Assembly: GCF_014323705.1 (NCBI RefSeq)
Contig: NZ_JABVEC010000014.1
Span: 62,001 to 126,000 of the forward strand
DNA: 64,000 nt
Source: Actinomadura alba
GTDB taxonomy: Bacteria; Actinomycetota; Actinomycetes; Streptosporangiales; Streptosporangiaceae
Direction: 5' to 3'
Under the pieces are notes generated by a model. The model was not told the DNA's origin. It searched no databases and saw only the letters and a list, made by a program, of their open reading frames with translations. This document shows positions 55,365 to 64,000 of this stretch, piece by piece; the stretch's first letter is position 1, and every line of letters starts with the position of its first letter. A program made the translations under genes and the position numbers.

Positions 55365-57533
55365 GTGAGTAAGGACAGCAGCACCAAGGACACCGGCCCC
55401 AAGGACCGCACTGACGACCGTGCCGAGAACGGCGCGATCGAGTGGTCCGACCTGGACCGGCGCGCAGTGGACGTGGTCCGCGCGCTCGCCATGGACGCGG
55501 TGGAGGAGGCCGGCTCGGGCCACCCCGGCACGGCGATGAGCCTCGCGCCCGCCGCCCACCTGCTCTTCCAGCGCTTCCTGCGGCACGACCCGACCGATCC
55601 CAACTGGCCGGGCCGGGACCGGTTCGTGCTCTCCATGGGGCACTCGAGCCTGACCCTCTACATCCAGCTCTACCTGTCGGGTCACCCCCTCACGCTCGAC
55701 GACCTGAAGGCCCTGCGCAAATGGGGCAGCCTCACGCCGGGACACCCCGAGCACGGGCACACCCTCGGCGTGGAGACCACCACCGGCCCGCTCGGGCAGG
55801 GGGTCGGCAACGCGGTCGGCATGGCGATGGCCGCCCGCCGCGAGCGGGGGCTGTTCGACCCGGACGCCGAGCCCGCGAAGAGCACCTTCGATCACCACAT
55901 CTGGGTGTTCGCCTCGGACGGGGACATGGAGGAGGGCGTCAGCCACGAGGCGGCCGCGCTGGCGGCACACCAGCGGCTCGGCAACCTGATCATGCTGTGG
56001 GACGACAACCACATCTCCATCGAGGACGACACCAACATCGCGTTCTCCGAGGACGTGGCCAAGCGCTACGAGGCCTACGGATGGCACGTCCAGACGGTCG
56101 ACTGGACCGAGGGCGGCGACTACCACGAGAACGTGCAGGCCCTCGCCGAGGCCTACGCCGCCGCGCGGGCCGAGACCGAACGGCCCTCGTTCATCGTGCT
56201 GCGGACCATCATCGGGTGGCCCGCGCCGAACAAGCGGAACACCGGAAAGGCCCACGGCTCGGCGCTCGGCGCGGACGAGGTCGCGGCCACCAAGGAGATC
56301 CTCGGCCTCGACCCCGGCAAGACGTTCGACGTCCCCGAGGATGTGCTCGCCCACACCCATGGGGCGGTCGAACGCGGCCAGGCGCTGCACGCGGAGTGGA
56401 ACAAGCTGTACGAGGCGTGGCGCGCGAGCAATCCCGAGCGCGCAGCGGAGTACGACCGCATCGCGGCGCGGCGGCTGCCCGACGGCTGGTACAAGAAGCT
56501 GCCGGAGTTCGAGGCGGGCAAGGATCTCGCCACCCGCGCGGCCTCGGGCGAGGTGCTCACCGCGATCGCCCCGGTGCTCCCGGAGCTGTGGGGCGGGTCC
56601 GCCGACCTGGCGGAGAGCAACAACACCACGATGAAGGGCGAGCCCTCCTTCATCCCCGACGAGCTCCAGACCAAGGCCTTCCCCGGCAACCCCTATGGCC
56701 GCACCCTGCACTTCGGCGTGCGCGAGCACGGCATGGGCGCGGTCCTGAACGGCATCGCGGTGCACGACGGCCTCCGCCCGTACGGCGGTACGTTCCTGGT
56801 CTTCAGCGACTACATGCGCCCGGCCGTGCGGCTCGCGGCCCTGATGGGCCTGCCGGTCACCTATGTCTGGACGCACGACTCGATCGGGCTCGGCGAGGAC
56901 GGCCCCACCCACCAGCCGGTGGAGCACCTGTGGGCGCTCCGCGCGATCCCCGGCCTCGACGTCGTACGGCCGGCCGACGCCAACGAGACGGCGGTCGCCT
57001 GGCGGACCATCCTCGAGCACACCGACCGGCCCGCGGGCCTCTGCCTGACCAGGCAGAAGGTGCCGACCTTCGACCGGTCACAGGTGGCCTCGGCGGCGGG
57101 CGTCGCCAAGGGCGGCTATGTCCTGGCGGACGCCGGCAGCGGGACGCCCGACATCATCCTCATCGCCACGGGCAGCGAGGTGCAGCTCGCGCTGGCCGCC
57201 CGCGAGACCCTCGAGGCCGAGGGCACCCCCACCCGGGTCGTGTCGATGCCGTGCGTCGAGTGGTTCCAGGCCCAGGACGACGCCTACCGGCAGTCGGTGC
57301 TGCCGCCGTCCGTACGGGCGCGGGTATCGGTCGAGGCCGGGGTGGCGCTCGGCTGGCGCGAGTTCGTCGGCGACGCAGGTGAGTCGATCTCGCTGGAGCA
57401 CTTCGGCGCCTCGGCCGACTACAAGACGCTGTTCGACCAGTTCGGCATCACTCCCGAGCGGATCGTCACGGCCGCCAGGGCGAGCCTCGTCAAGGCGGGG
57501 GCGGCCGGAAAGGGTCACACGACCGGGACCTGA
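55365..57533 (+). CDS. tkt: transketolase
   Basis: GTG 55365 (GAGAGGAG 11 bases upstream) gives 722 aa; an earlier GTG at 55332 adds 11 residues. Transketolase moves two-carbon units between sugar phosphates using thiamine diphosphate. Marks: [18 protein letters not shown] near 35, TPGHPEHG, the ThDP/Mg loop [18 protein letters not shown] with [46 protein letters not shown] and [26 protein letters not shown]. The first about 20 residues are a Lys/Asp-rich tail. First gene of the tkt-tal-pgi series. Confidence 0.97.
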   Translation: MSKDSSTKDTGPKDRTDDRAENGAIEWSDLDRRAVDVVRALAMDAVEEAGSGHPGTAMSLAPAAHLLFQRFLRHDPTDPNWPGRDRFVLSMGHSSLTLYIQLYLSGHPLTLDDLKALRKWGSLTPGHPEHGHTLGVETTTGPLGQGVGNAVGMAMAARRERGLFDPDAEPAKSTFDHHIWVFASDGDMEEGVSHEAAALAAHQRLGNLIMLWDDNHISIEDDTNIAFSEDVAKRYEAYGWHVQTVDWTEGGDYHENVQALAEAYAAARAETERPSFIVLRTIIGWPAPNKRNTGKAHGSALGADEVAATKEILGLDPGKTFDVPEDVLAHTHGAVERGQALHAEWNKLYEAWRASNPERAAEYDRIAARRLPDGWYKKLPEFEAGKDLATRAASGEVLTAIAPVLPELWGGSADLAESNNTTMKGEPSFIPDELQTKAFPGNPYGRTLHFGVREHGMGAVLNGIAVHDGLRPYGGTFLVFSDYMRPAVRLAALMGLPVTYVWTHDSIGLGEDGPTHQPVEHLWALRAIPGLDVVRPADANETAVAWRTILEHTDRPAGLCLTRQKVPTFDRSQVASAAGVAKGGYVLADAGSGTPDIILIATGSEVQLALAARETLEAEGTPTRVVSMPCVEWFQAQDDAYRQSVLPPSVRARVSVEAGVALGWREFVGDAGESISLEHFGASADYKTLFDQFGITPERIVTAARASLVKAGAAGKGHTTGT

Positions 57534-57651
57534 TCCGGAAGAGAGCGCAGAGAGCGATGGGAGTTGAGTCGGCAGTGCGCGCTCCGGCTCGACCACCGCG
57601 GGTCTCTCCAGGTGGGAGGAGCGCGCACACACCGAGGAGCGAGGCGAGGAA

Positions 57652-58761
57652 ATGAGCAACGAGAACCTACGGCGGCTCGTCGAAGAGGGCGTGTCCATCT
57701 GGCTCGACGACATCAGCCGGGAGCGACTCCGGACGGGCAACCTGGAGCAGCTGATCAAGGAGAAGGACGTCGTCGGGGTGACGTCGAACCCGACGATCTT
57801 CGCGAAGGCGCTGAGCAAGGGCGCGGCCTACGACGACCAGGTCCGTGACCTCGCGGTACGCGGCGTGAGCGTCGAGGAGGCCGTGCGCGCGATCACCACC
57901 TACGACATCCGGTGGGCGTGCGACGTCCTGCGGCCCGTCTACGAGCGCACTGACGGCCTCGACGGCCGGGTGTCGATCGAGGTCGACCCCCGGCTGGCCC
58001 GCGACACCGAGAAGACGATCGCCGAGGCGCGCGCGCTGTGGTGGATGGTCGACCGGCCGAACCTGTTCATCAAGATCCCGGCCACGCTCGAGGGACTTCC
58101 GGCGATCACGCAGGCGCTGTCCGAGGGGATCTCCGTCAACGTCACGCTGATCTTCTCGCTGGAGCGGTACGGGCAGGTCATCGACGCCTTCTACGAGGGT
58201 CTCGAGAAGGCCAGGGAGGCCGGCCGCGACCTGTCGAAGATCGCTTCCGTGGCGTCGTTCTTCGTCAGCCGGGTCGACACCGAGATCGACAAGCGGCTCG
58301 ACAAGATCGGTTCCGCGGAGGCGAAGGCGCTGAAGGGCAAGGCCGGCGTGGCCAACGCCCGGCTCGCCTACGCGCTGTTCGAGGAGAAGACCGGGACCGA
58401 CCGGTGGAAGGCGCTCCAGGCGGCGGGGGCGCGCCCACAGCGGCCGCTGTGGGCGTCGACCGGCGTGAAGGACCCGTCCCTGCCCGACACGATGTACGTC
58501 GTGGAGCTCGTCGCCCCGGGCGTGGTCAACACGATGCCCGAGGCCACGCTCAACGCCGTCGCCGACCACGGCGAGGTCCGCGGCGACACGATCAGGCCCT
58601 ACTACGACGAGGCCCGCCAGACCATGGCGGCACTCAAGGAGCTCTCGATCGACTACGACGACGTGGTGCGGGTGCTCGAGGACGAGGGCGTCGAGAAGTT
58701 CGAGACGTCCTGGAACGAACTCCTCGGCACCGTCCAGAAGGAGCTGGAGGACAAGGCGTGA
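57652..58761 (+). CDS. tal: transaldolase
   Basis: ATG 57652 (GAGGCGAGGA upstream) gives 369 aa. The Schiff-base lysine is K141 in LFIKIPAT; other family marks are [40 protein letters not shown] and [12 protein letters not shown]. It moves dihydroxyacetone units between sugar phosphates and works with transketolase. Length and C-terminal helices fit the actinobacterial class; it is not fused to pgi. Confidence 0.97.
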   Translation: MSNENLRRLVEEGVSIWLDDISRERLRTGNLEQLIKEKDVVGVTSNPTIFAKALSKGAAYDDQVRDLAVRGVSVEEAVRAITTYDIRWACDVLRPVYERTDGLDGRVSIEVDPRLARDTEKTIAEARALWWMVDRPNLFIKIPATLEGLPAITQALSEGISVNVTLIFSLERYGQVIDAFYEGLEKAREAGRDLSKIASVASFFVSRVDTEIDKRLDKIGSAEAKALKGKAGVANARLAYALFEEKTGTDRWKALQAAGARPQRPLWASTGVKDPSLPDTMYVVELVAPGVVNTMPEATLNAVADHGEVRGDTIRPYYDEARQTMAALKELSIDYDDVVRVLEDEGVEKFETSWNELLGTVQKELEDKA

Positions 58762-58831
58762 CACAGGGCCGCCCGGCCGGGCCGGCCGCTAGGCCGCCCG
58801 GCGGGCGCCCATCACGCCGCAGGGCGAGCGC

Positions 58832-60496
58832 GTGACGTCCGTGGTGGCCGCGGGCGGGGTGTCGGTCACCCTCCGCGAGGTCACCGACCACGCCCAGACG
58901 GTCCTCGACCGGCTCCTGAGCGACGGCGTCCCCGGGGCGCTGGCGACCAGGAACGCCCAGCTGTGGGGTCCCGAGGCGGCACCTGACGCGGCCCGGCGGC
59001 TGGGCTGGCTCGACCTTCCCTCAACGTGCCGCTCGCTGCTCCCCCGGCTCGACGAGGTGGACTCGGCCGGGCTCGACCGCGTCGTGCTGGCGGGAATGGG
59101 CGGCGCGTCACTCGCCGCCGAGGCCATCACCCGCACCGCCGGGGTGGAGCTCACCGTCCTGGACACCACCGACCCCCACCAGGTCGCCGCCGCCGCCCGG
59201 GACCGGCTGGAGCGGACCGTCGTGGTGGTCTCGAGCCAGAGCGGCACCACCATCGAGACCGACAGCCTCCGCCGCGTCTTCGAGCGGGCCTTCGAGGACT
59301 CGGGGATCACCGGCGCGGAGCTGAGGCGCCGCTTCGTGGTGATCACCGACCCGGGCTCGCCACTGGAGGCGCTGGGCCGCCGGGCGGGCCACCACATCGT
59401 TCTCGGCGACGCGGACGTGGGGGGCCGCTTCGCCGCCCTCTCGGCGTTCGGGCTGCTGCCGAGCGCGCTCGCGGGGGTGGACGTCGTTTCGCTGCTGGAC
59501 GAGGCCGAGGCCCTGTCCCCCAGCCTCCGCCAGCCCTACGACAACCCCGGCCTGGCCCTCGGCTCGGCCCTGGGCGCGGCGGCGCTCGGCGGCCGGGACA
59601 GACTCGTGCTCGCCGACCACGGTTCCGGCATCCTCGGGCTGGGCGACTGGGCCGAACAGTTGATCGCCGGGTCGACCGGCAAGGACGGCAAGGGCATCGC
59701 GCCGGTCGTGGTCGAAGGCGTCGACGCGCCCGGCTTCGAAGCGGCCGACGACGCGCTGCTGCTCGTGCTCGGCGGGCGTCCCCACGCGGCCGGCCTGGCC
59801 GGCCCGGCCGAGGAGGCCGGCGTCAGCGTGTGCGGGCCACTCGGCGGGCAGTTCCTGCTGTGGCAGTACGCCACGGCGGTGGCGGGCCGGGTCATCGGCG
59901 TCAACCCGTTCGACCAGCCCAATGTCCAAGAGTCCAAGGACAACACGGCGGCGCTCCTGCGCGGCGCCACCGACGGTACCGCCCCTATGATCATCAACGC
60001 TGAGCCGGCCCTGGTCGCCGGCTCGGTGGAGATCCACGCCCCCACGGAGCTTCTCAACGGTGCCAGGGACCTCAGATCGGTGTTCGACGCGCTGCTGACG
60101 GCGGTGCCCGACCGGGGCTATGTCGCGGTCATGGCCTACCTCGACCGGATCGGCGACGCCGTCGCCACCGAACTGCGCCCGCTGCTGGCGGCGCGCTCGG
60201 CACAGGCCCGCAAGACCGCCGTCCCGGTCACCTTCGGCTGGGGGCCTCGGTTCCTGCACTCGACCGGGCAGTATCACAAGGGCGGACCCCAGACCGGCCT
60301 GTTCCTGCAGATCACCGGTGCCGTCCACGACGACGTCGCGGTGCCGGGCCGGCCCTACACGCTCAAGGCACTGCAACTCGCCCAGGCCTTCGGCGATCTG
60401 CGCGCGTTGCGGTCCCGCGACCGCCCGGCGGTCCGCCTCCACCTGCGCGACCGGGCCGAGGGTTTGGATCAGCTGCTCGACGCGCTGAAGAGCTGA
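58832..60496 (+). CDS. pgi: glucose-6-phosphate isomerase (canonical copy)
   Basis: GTG 58832 gives 554 aa, the SIS-type PGI of actinobacterial tal/pgi loci. The sugar-phosphate loop is SSQSGTTIETD (about 134-144). Later active-site elements are LGGQFLLWQYATAVAGRVIGVNPFDQPNVQESK and the C-terminal HSTGQYHKGGPQTG (about 475-488) with the His and Lys needed for ring opening and proton transfer. It interconverts glucose-6-P and fructose-6-P. Confidence 0.95.
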   Translation: MTSVVAAGGVSVTLREVTDHAQTVLDRLLSDGVPGALATRNAQLWGPEAAPDAARRLGWLDLPSTCRSLLPRLDEVDSAGLDRVVLAGMGGASLAAEAITRTAGVELTVLDTTDPHQVAAAARDRLERTVVVVSSQSGTTIETDSLRRVFERAFEDSGITGAELRRRFVVITDPGSPLEALGRRAGHHIVLGDADVGGRFAALSAFGLLPSALAGVDVVSLLDEAEALSPSLRQPYDNPGLALGSALGAAALGGRDRLVLADHGSGILGLGDWAEQLIAGSTGKDGKGIAPVVVEGVDAPGFEAADDALLLVLGGRPHAAGLAGPAEEAGVSVCGPLGGQFLLWQYATAVAGRVIGVNPFDQPNVQESKDNTAALLRGATDGTAPMIINAEPALVAGSVEIHAPTELLNGARDLRSVFDALLTAVPDRGYVAVMAYLDRIGDAVATELRPLLAARSAQARKTAVPVTFGWGPRFLHSTGQYHKGGPQTGLFLQITGAVHDDVAVPGRPYTLKALQLAQAFGDLRALRSRDRPAVRLHLRDRAEGLDQLLDALKS

Positions 60497-60652
60497 GCCG
60501 AGCGTGCCGTCGCGCGATGCGCCAACGTGAGCGTGCGTCCACCGACCCGTGTGATCGCAGCGTAAGGTGGGTCACCCGACATCACGTGAGATCGGCGAGT
60601 GGGTCGCGAGTGCCCGTTCTCTCCTGAAACGATTGGGACTGAGGAGGGAACG

Positions 60653-62284
60653 TTGTCTGGGTTCGATGTACTCACCCGCGGTGAGGTGCTCGATACAGCG
60701 CTCAAGGCGCGCGACTACCTGATCACCTGCGGAGTTCCCGCGGCCCTCGCGGCCAAGGATCCCCGGCTCTGGGGCCGCCGGGCGGTCGACCACAGCCGGC
60801 TGGGCTGGCTCGACCTTCCGGAGAGTTCACAAGCACTCCTCGCACAGCTCGACGACCTCGTCGCCGAGGTGCGCTACTCCGGTCTCGACCACCTCGTGCT
60901 CGTCGGTCTGGGCGCGGAGGGCCTCGCGGCACAGGCGATCATCGACGCCGGGGGCGGCGCGGATCCGCGCGGGGACGTCACCGTTCTCGACGGCGCGGAC
61001 ACGGCCGCCCTCGACACCGTGCTCAAACGGCTCGACCGCACACTGGTGATCCTCTCCAGCAAGGCGGGCGTGTCCATCGAGGGCGACGCCTATCGCCGCG
61101 TGCTCGTGCAGGCGTTCCGCGACCATGGCCTGTCCGAGCAGGAGATCGCCGGCCGGTTCGTGGTCATCACCGACCACGGCAGCCCCCTCAGCGAGTTCGC
61201 CGGCCAGTGCGGTTACCGCGTCGGGCTGACCGACCCGTACCTGCCCGGTCATTTCGGCGCGCTGTCGGCGTACGGCCTGGTGCCGGCGATCCTGGCCGGC
61301 ACCGACGTGGCGCCGCTGCTCGACCAGGCCGCCGCCGCGTCGTCCTCACTCGCGCGCGAGGACGACAATCCGGGACTGCTCCTCGGCGCCGTGCTCGGCG
61401 GATGCGCCCAGCCACCCCCGGGCGGCGTCGTCCGGGACAAGATGGTCCTGCGTGAGCCCGGCGGTGGCTCGGCCCTGACCGGCTGGATCTCGCAGCTGCT
61501 CGCCACCGGCACCGGCAAGCGGGGTCGCGGCATCCTGCCGCTCGATCCGGCCGGTCTGCCCGGTACCGACACCTGCCCCGACCTGCACGGCATCGCCGTC
61601 AACCCGCAGAGCCCCGCCGCGACCGACGCCGACACCTCGCTGTGGGCCCCGCTCGGCGCCCAGTTCCTGTTGTGGGAGTACGCCACCGCGGTGGCCGGCT
61701 GGCTCATGGGCGTCAACCCGTTCGAGTCCGCCCACGACGTGATCCAGGAGACCGAAGACGACGCCGCGACCATACTGCAGAACGCCGGCCACGGACCGCT
61801 GCCGACCGGTCAGCCGTCGTTCGTCGACGGCGGGATCGAGGTCTACACCGAGCCGTCCGGATTCGACTCCTACAGCCTGGCCGGCGGGGTCGAGGCCCTG
61901 TTGCGCCGCGTCCCTGCCACCGGCTACCTGTCGATCCTCACCTATCTGTCCGGTGACTTCTCCGGCCGCTACCTCGCACCGTCGCTGGCGCGCCGCATCC
62001 GCCGCCCTGTTGCGTACGGGTCCGGGCCGGGCTATCTGCACGGCACCGGGTCGTTCCACAAGGACGGGCCGCGCAACGGCGCGTTCCTTGTGGTGACCGG
62101 CGCCGACCTGGCCGACCACGCGGTGCCGGGCCGGCCGTACACTCTCGGGAAGTTGCAACTGGCGCGTGCACTCGCCGACGTGCGGGCACTGCGCCGCCGC
62201 GGGATCCCGGTCCTGCGGCTGCATCTGCGCGACCCCATCGAGGGGGCCGGAAGACTGATCGACATCGCGAGGGATGCCCGATGA
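60653..62284 (+). CDS. PGI paralogue 2, altered active site
   Basis: TTG 60653 with GAGGAGGG 5 bases upstream gives 543 aa in line with pgi. It shares domain order and many segments (LGWLDLPESSQALL, VGLGAEGLAAQAI, RFVVITDHGSPL, GALSAYGLVPAILAG), but the phosphate loop SSQSGTTIET has become SSKAGVSIEG. The C-terminal motif is HGTGSFHKDG, still with His and Lys, and EYATAVAGWLMGVNPF is intact. It could be a weak or altered isomerase, or a regulatory partner of PGI. The gene overlaps the third copy by ATGA. Confidence 0.9.
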   Translation: MSGFDVLTRGEVLDTALKARDYLITCGVPAALAAKDPRLWGRRAVDHSRLGWLDLPESSQALLAQLDDLVAEVRYSGLDHLVLVGLGAEGLAAQAIIDAGGGADPRGDVTVLDGADTAALDTVLKRLDRTLVILSSKAGVSIEGDAYRRVLVQAFRDHGLSEQEIAGRFVVITDHGSPLSEFAGQCGYRVGLTDPYLPGHFGALSAYGLVPAILAGTDVAPLLDQAAAASSSLAREDDNPGLLLGAVLGGCAQPPPGGVVRDKMVLREPGGGSALTGWISQLLATGTGKRGRGILPLDPAGLPGTDTCPDLHGIAVNPQSPAATDADTSLWAPLGAQFLLWEYATAVAGWLMGVNPFESAHDVIQETEDDAATILQNAGHGPLPTGQPSFVDGGIEVYTEPSGFDSYSLAGGVEALLRRVPATGYLSILTYLSGDFSGRYLAPSLARRIRRPVAYGSGPGYLHGTGSFHKDGPRNGAFLVVTGADLADHAVPGRPYTLGKLQLARALADVRALRRRGIPVLRLHLRDPIEGAGRLIDIARDAR

Positions 62285-64000
62285 GGGGTTTCACCGCGGT
62301 CAGCGCGGAGGACGTGCGGATCACGGCACGGGGGCCGGTGCGCGAGGCGGCCGAGCGAGTGCTGGGCCGCCTGTGGATCGACGAGGTCCCGGTCCGCCTC
62401 GCCTCCGAGGATCCGACGCTGTGGCCGTCCGGAGCGACCTATCCCGAGAGTGAACCCGGCGCGCGGGAACCGGCGTCGCACGTGTGTTGGCCCGCCCAGC
62501 CGGGGCCCGCCCGCGCGCTGCTCGCGGAGATCGGCGCGCTGGTGGAACGCGGCCGCGCCGCGGGACTGACCGATGTCGTCCTGGTGGGCTCGGGTCCCCA
62601 GGCGAGGGCGGCCGAGCTGCTCGCGCGCAGCGGACTCCGAGACCCCGCCACGGCGGCCCCCCGGGCCCGGCGGACGCCGCTCACCGTTCTCGACGGCCGC
62701 GATCCGGCACCCCTGCTGCGCGTGAGCCTCGATGAGGGTCTGCTCCACCGCATGCTCGTGGTGATCACCGGCGAGAGCGCCGGCACCGACGCGCTGCACC
62801 GGATCCTCGCCCAGGCGCTGCGGGACAAGGGTCTGTCACGGGCCGAGGTCGCCGAGCGATTCGTCTTCCTGGCCGAGCCGGGCAGCCCGGGTGCCGCACG
62901 CGCCGAGAAGGAGGGCCACACCGTCGTCGACGGCGTCGCGGGGCAGGTCTTCGGAGCCCTCTCCCCGGCCTCGCTCGTGCCCGCCGCTCTCGCCGGGGTC
63001 GACGTGGCGGAACTGCTCGACGTGGCGACCTCGGTGCTGCCGTCACTGACCCGGCCGGAGAACAACCCCGGGCTCGTCCTCGGCGCGATCCTGGGCGGGT
63101 GCGCTCGGGCCGGCCGTGACAAGGTGGTCCTCGGTGACTTCCCCGCGCGGTCGGCCGGGCTCGGCCCGTGGATCGCGTCGCTGCTGAGCGGCGCAACGCA
63201 CGGCGGGCTGACACCGGTGGTGCAGCAGGGCGGGCTTCCGCTGGCGCCCGCCGACGATCTGTTCCAGATCGCTCTCGACGGGCGGCCGCACCAGGACGAG
63301 GCGACCGTGTCGGGGCCGCTCGGCGCCCAGCTCGTGGTGTGGGAGTACGCCGCCGCCGTCGCCGCCTACCTGCTGGCGGCCGACCCTTTCGCGACCCGGA
63401 TCCGTACGGGGCCCGGCCCACGACAGACCCGCACCGCGACGGACCCACGGGCGAACACCGCGACGGACACACCGGCGGACACACCGGCGGACACGGCCAC
63501 GGACGCGGAGACGGACCCGGAAGAGGCCGACGCCGAAGAGGCCCGCACCGGAGAGACCGGCCCCGGAGACACCGGCACGGCGCGGGCCGGTGACTGGCCG
63601 GCGGGCTCACCGGTCGGGGCTCCCGCGTTCACCGTGGGCCCGGCCACCGATGTCATCGAGGTCCACGCCGACGAGAAGCTCCTCCCCAGTGTGAGAGACC
63701 TCAAGGGCGTGCTCGACGGGCTGATCGGCGCCATGCCGCCGGATGGGTACGTCACGGTCATGGCGTATCTCGATCGGGATCGGGCACAAGGGCAGGGCAA
63801 CGGGGTTCGCCGGTTGGCGGCACTGCTCGCGTCGCGCTGCGGCAGGCCGGTCACGGTCGAGTGGGGACCGTTTTACCCGGTATTCCCTGATAGAGGTATA
63901 GAGAAGGGCGTATTTCTGATACTGACCGGGAACGTCATGCATGACGCTGCTGTTCCAGATAAGCGATACCGGCTGAGCGGTCTGCAACTCGCGGACGCGC
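62281..64000 (+). CDS. PGI paralogue 3, degenerate; cut by window end
   Basis: ATG 62281 overlaps the stop of the second copy. The frame is open for at least 573 codons to the window edge. PGI-fold segments remain (VVLVGSGPQARAAELLARSGL, LVVITGESAGTDALHRILAQAL, GQVFGALSPASLVPAALAGVDVAELL, NNPGLVLGAILGG). The phosphate loop is replaced by TGESAGTDA, the NPF region reads AADPFATR, and the C-terminal HSTGQxHKGG is replaced by GPFYPVFPDRGIEKG, so isomerase chemistry is not expected. A Thr/Asp/Glu-rich insert (about residues 380-440) contains short tandem repeats. Confidence 0.9.
   Translation, partial: MRGFTAVSAEDVRITARGPVREAAERVLGRLWIDEVPVRLASEDPTLWPSGATYPESEPGAREPASHVCWPAQPGPARALLAEIGALVERGRAAGLTDVVLVGSGPQARAAELLARSGLRDPATAAPRARRTPLTVLDGRDPAPLLRVSLDEGLLHRMLVVITGESAGTDALHRILAQALRDKGLSRAEVAERFVFLAEPGSPGAARAEKEGHTVVDGVAGQVFGALSPASLVPAALAGVDVAELLDVATSVLPSLTRPENNPGLVLGAILGGCARAGRDKVVLGDFPARSAGLGPWIASLLSGATHGGLTPVVQQGGLPLAPADDLFQIALDGRPHQDEATVSGPLGAQLVVWEYAAAVAAYLLAADPFATRIRTGPGPRQTRTATDPRANTATDTPADTPADTATDAETDPEEADAEEARTGETGPGDTGTARAGDWPAGSPVGAPAFTVGPATDVIEVHADEKLLPSVRDLKGVLDGLIGAMPPDGYVTVMAYLDRDRAQGQGNGVRRLAALLASRCGRPVTVEWGPFYPVFPDRGIEKGVFLILTGNVMHDAAVPDKRYRLSGLQLADA

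Noticed and set aside
55323..57020. 565-codon minus frame over tkt
   Set aside because: Antisense shadow of transketolase.
57652..60496. tal-pgi fusion gene
   Set aside because: A stop ends tal at 58761 and a separate GTG begins pgi at 58832, so they are two proteins.

Overview
The window is high-GC actinobacterial chromosome. GC-rich third codon positions, GTG and TTG starts, dense operons and several family-level markers support this: a SUF operon led by SufR, the ctaA / ctaB / tkt / tal / pgi block, a Gbn-like small DNA-binding protein beside an ABC-F ATPase, a proteasome beta subunit and a 13E12-type HNH protein. The gene set fits Streptomycetales/Streptosporangiales, with a Thermomonosporaceae-like organism my best guess; the sequence alone does not fix the genus. 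No rRNA, tRNA, CRISPR array, insertion sequence or prophage was seen.

Layout. 1-2262: a short + strand run with an unknown small protein, a D-Ala-D-Ala-ligase-type ATP-grasp enzyme and a C39-like cysteine peptidase. 2389-11723: RtcB RNA ligase, a DHA2-type exporter, propionyl-CoA synthetase, a POT peptide transporter, a YczE membrane protein divergent from its likely MocR regulator, and a CBS protein. 11901-21140: an unknown protein overlapping an LD-carboxypeptidase, a sulfotransferase, a small membrane protein, a lipoprotein, an ABC exporter, an enoyl-CoA hydratase, the Gbn-like protein and an ABC-F ATPase. 21305-32395: a DUF2330 protein, three AIM24 paralogues, a degenerate EAL protein, a fused acyl-CoA carboxyltransferase divergent from a FadR-type regulator, a CoA-transferase, a THUMP methyltransferase and a membrane protein.

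32474-39227 is a complete SUF iron-sulfur assembly operon read on the minus strand: sufR, sufB, sufD, Rieske ferredoxin, sufC, sufS, sufU, sufT. Its promoter carries a SufR-type inverted repeat over the start codon and a DtxR/IdeR-like iron box. The divergent ABC transporter (39571-41240) and the later heme genes ctaA and ctaB usually sit close together in actinobacteria. Here a block of about 10 kb separates them (EamA exporter, orphan proteasome beta subunit, LexA-controlled HNH protein, rhomboid protease, GT-C-like membrane protein, PolX).

51298-64000: heme A synthase, a PrsW-type protease and heme O synthase on the minus strand, then the + strand pentose-phosphate/glycolysis run tkt, tal, pgi. 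Two further PGI-fold genes follow in tandem. The second has altered active-site motifs, and the third, cut by the window end, has lost them.

The most notable observations are the tandem PGI paralogues, a promoter whose whole 17-bp spacer is filled by a perfect LexA box, the two-site control region of sufR, the ATP-grasp/C39 pair at the left edge, the isolated but catalytically intact PrcB, and short tandem-repeat arrays placed at gene 3' ends.
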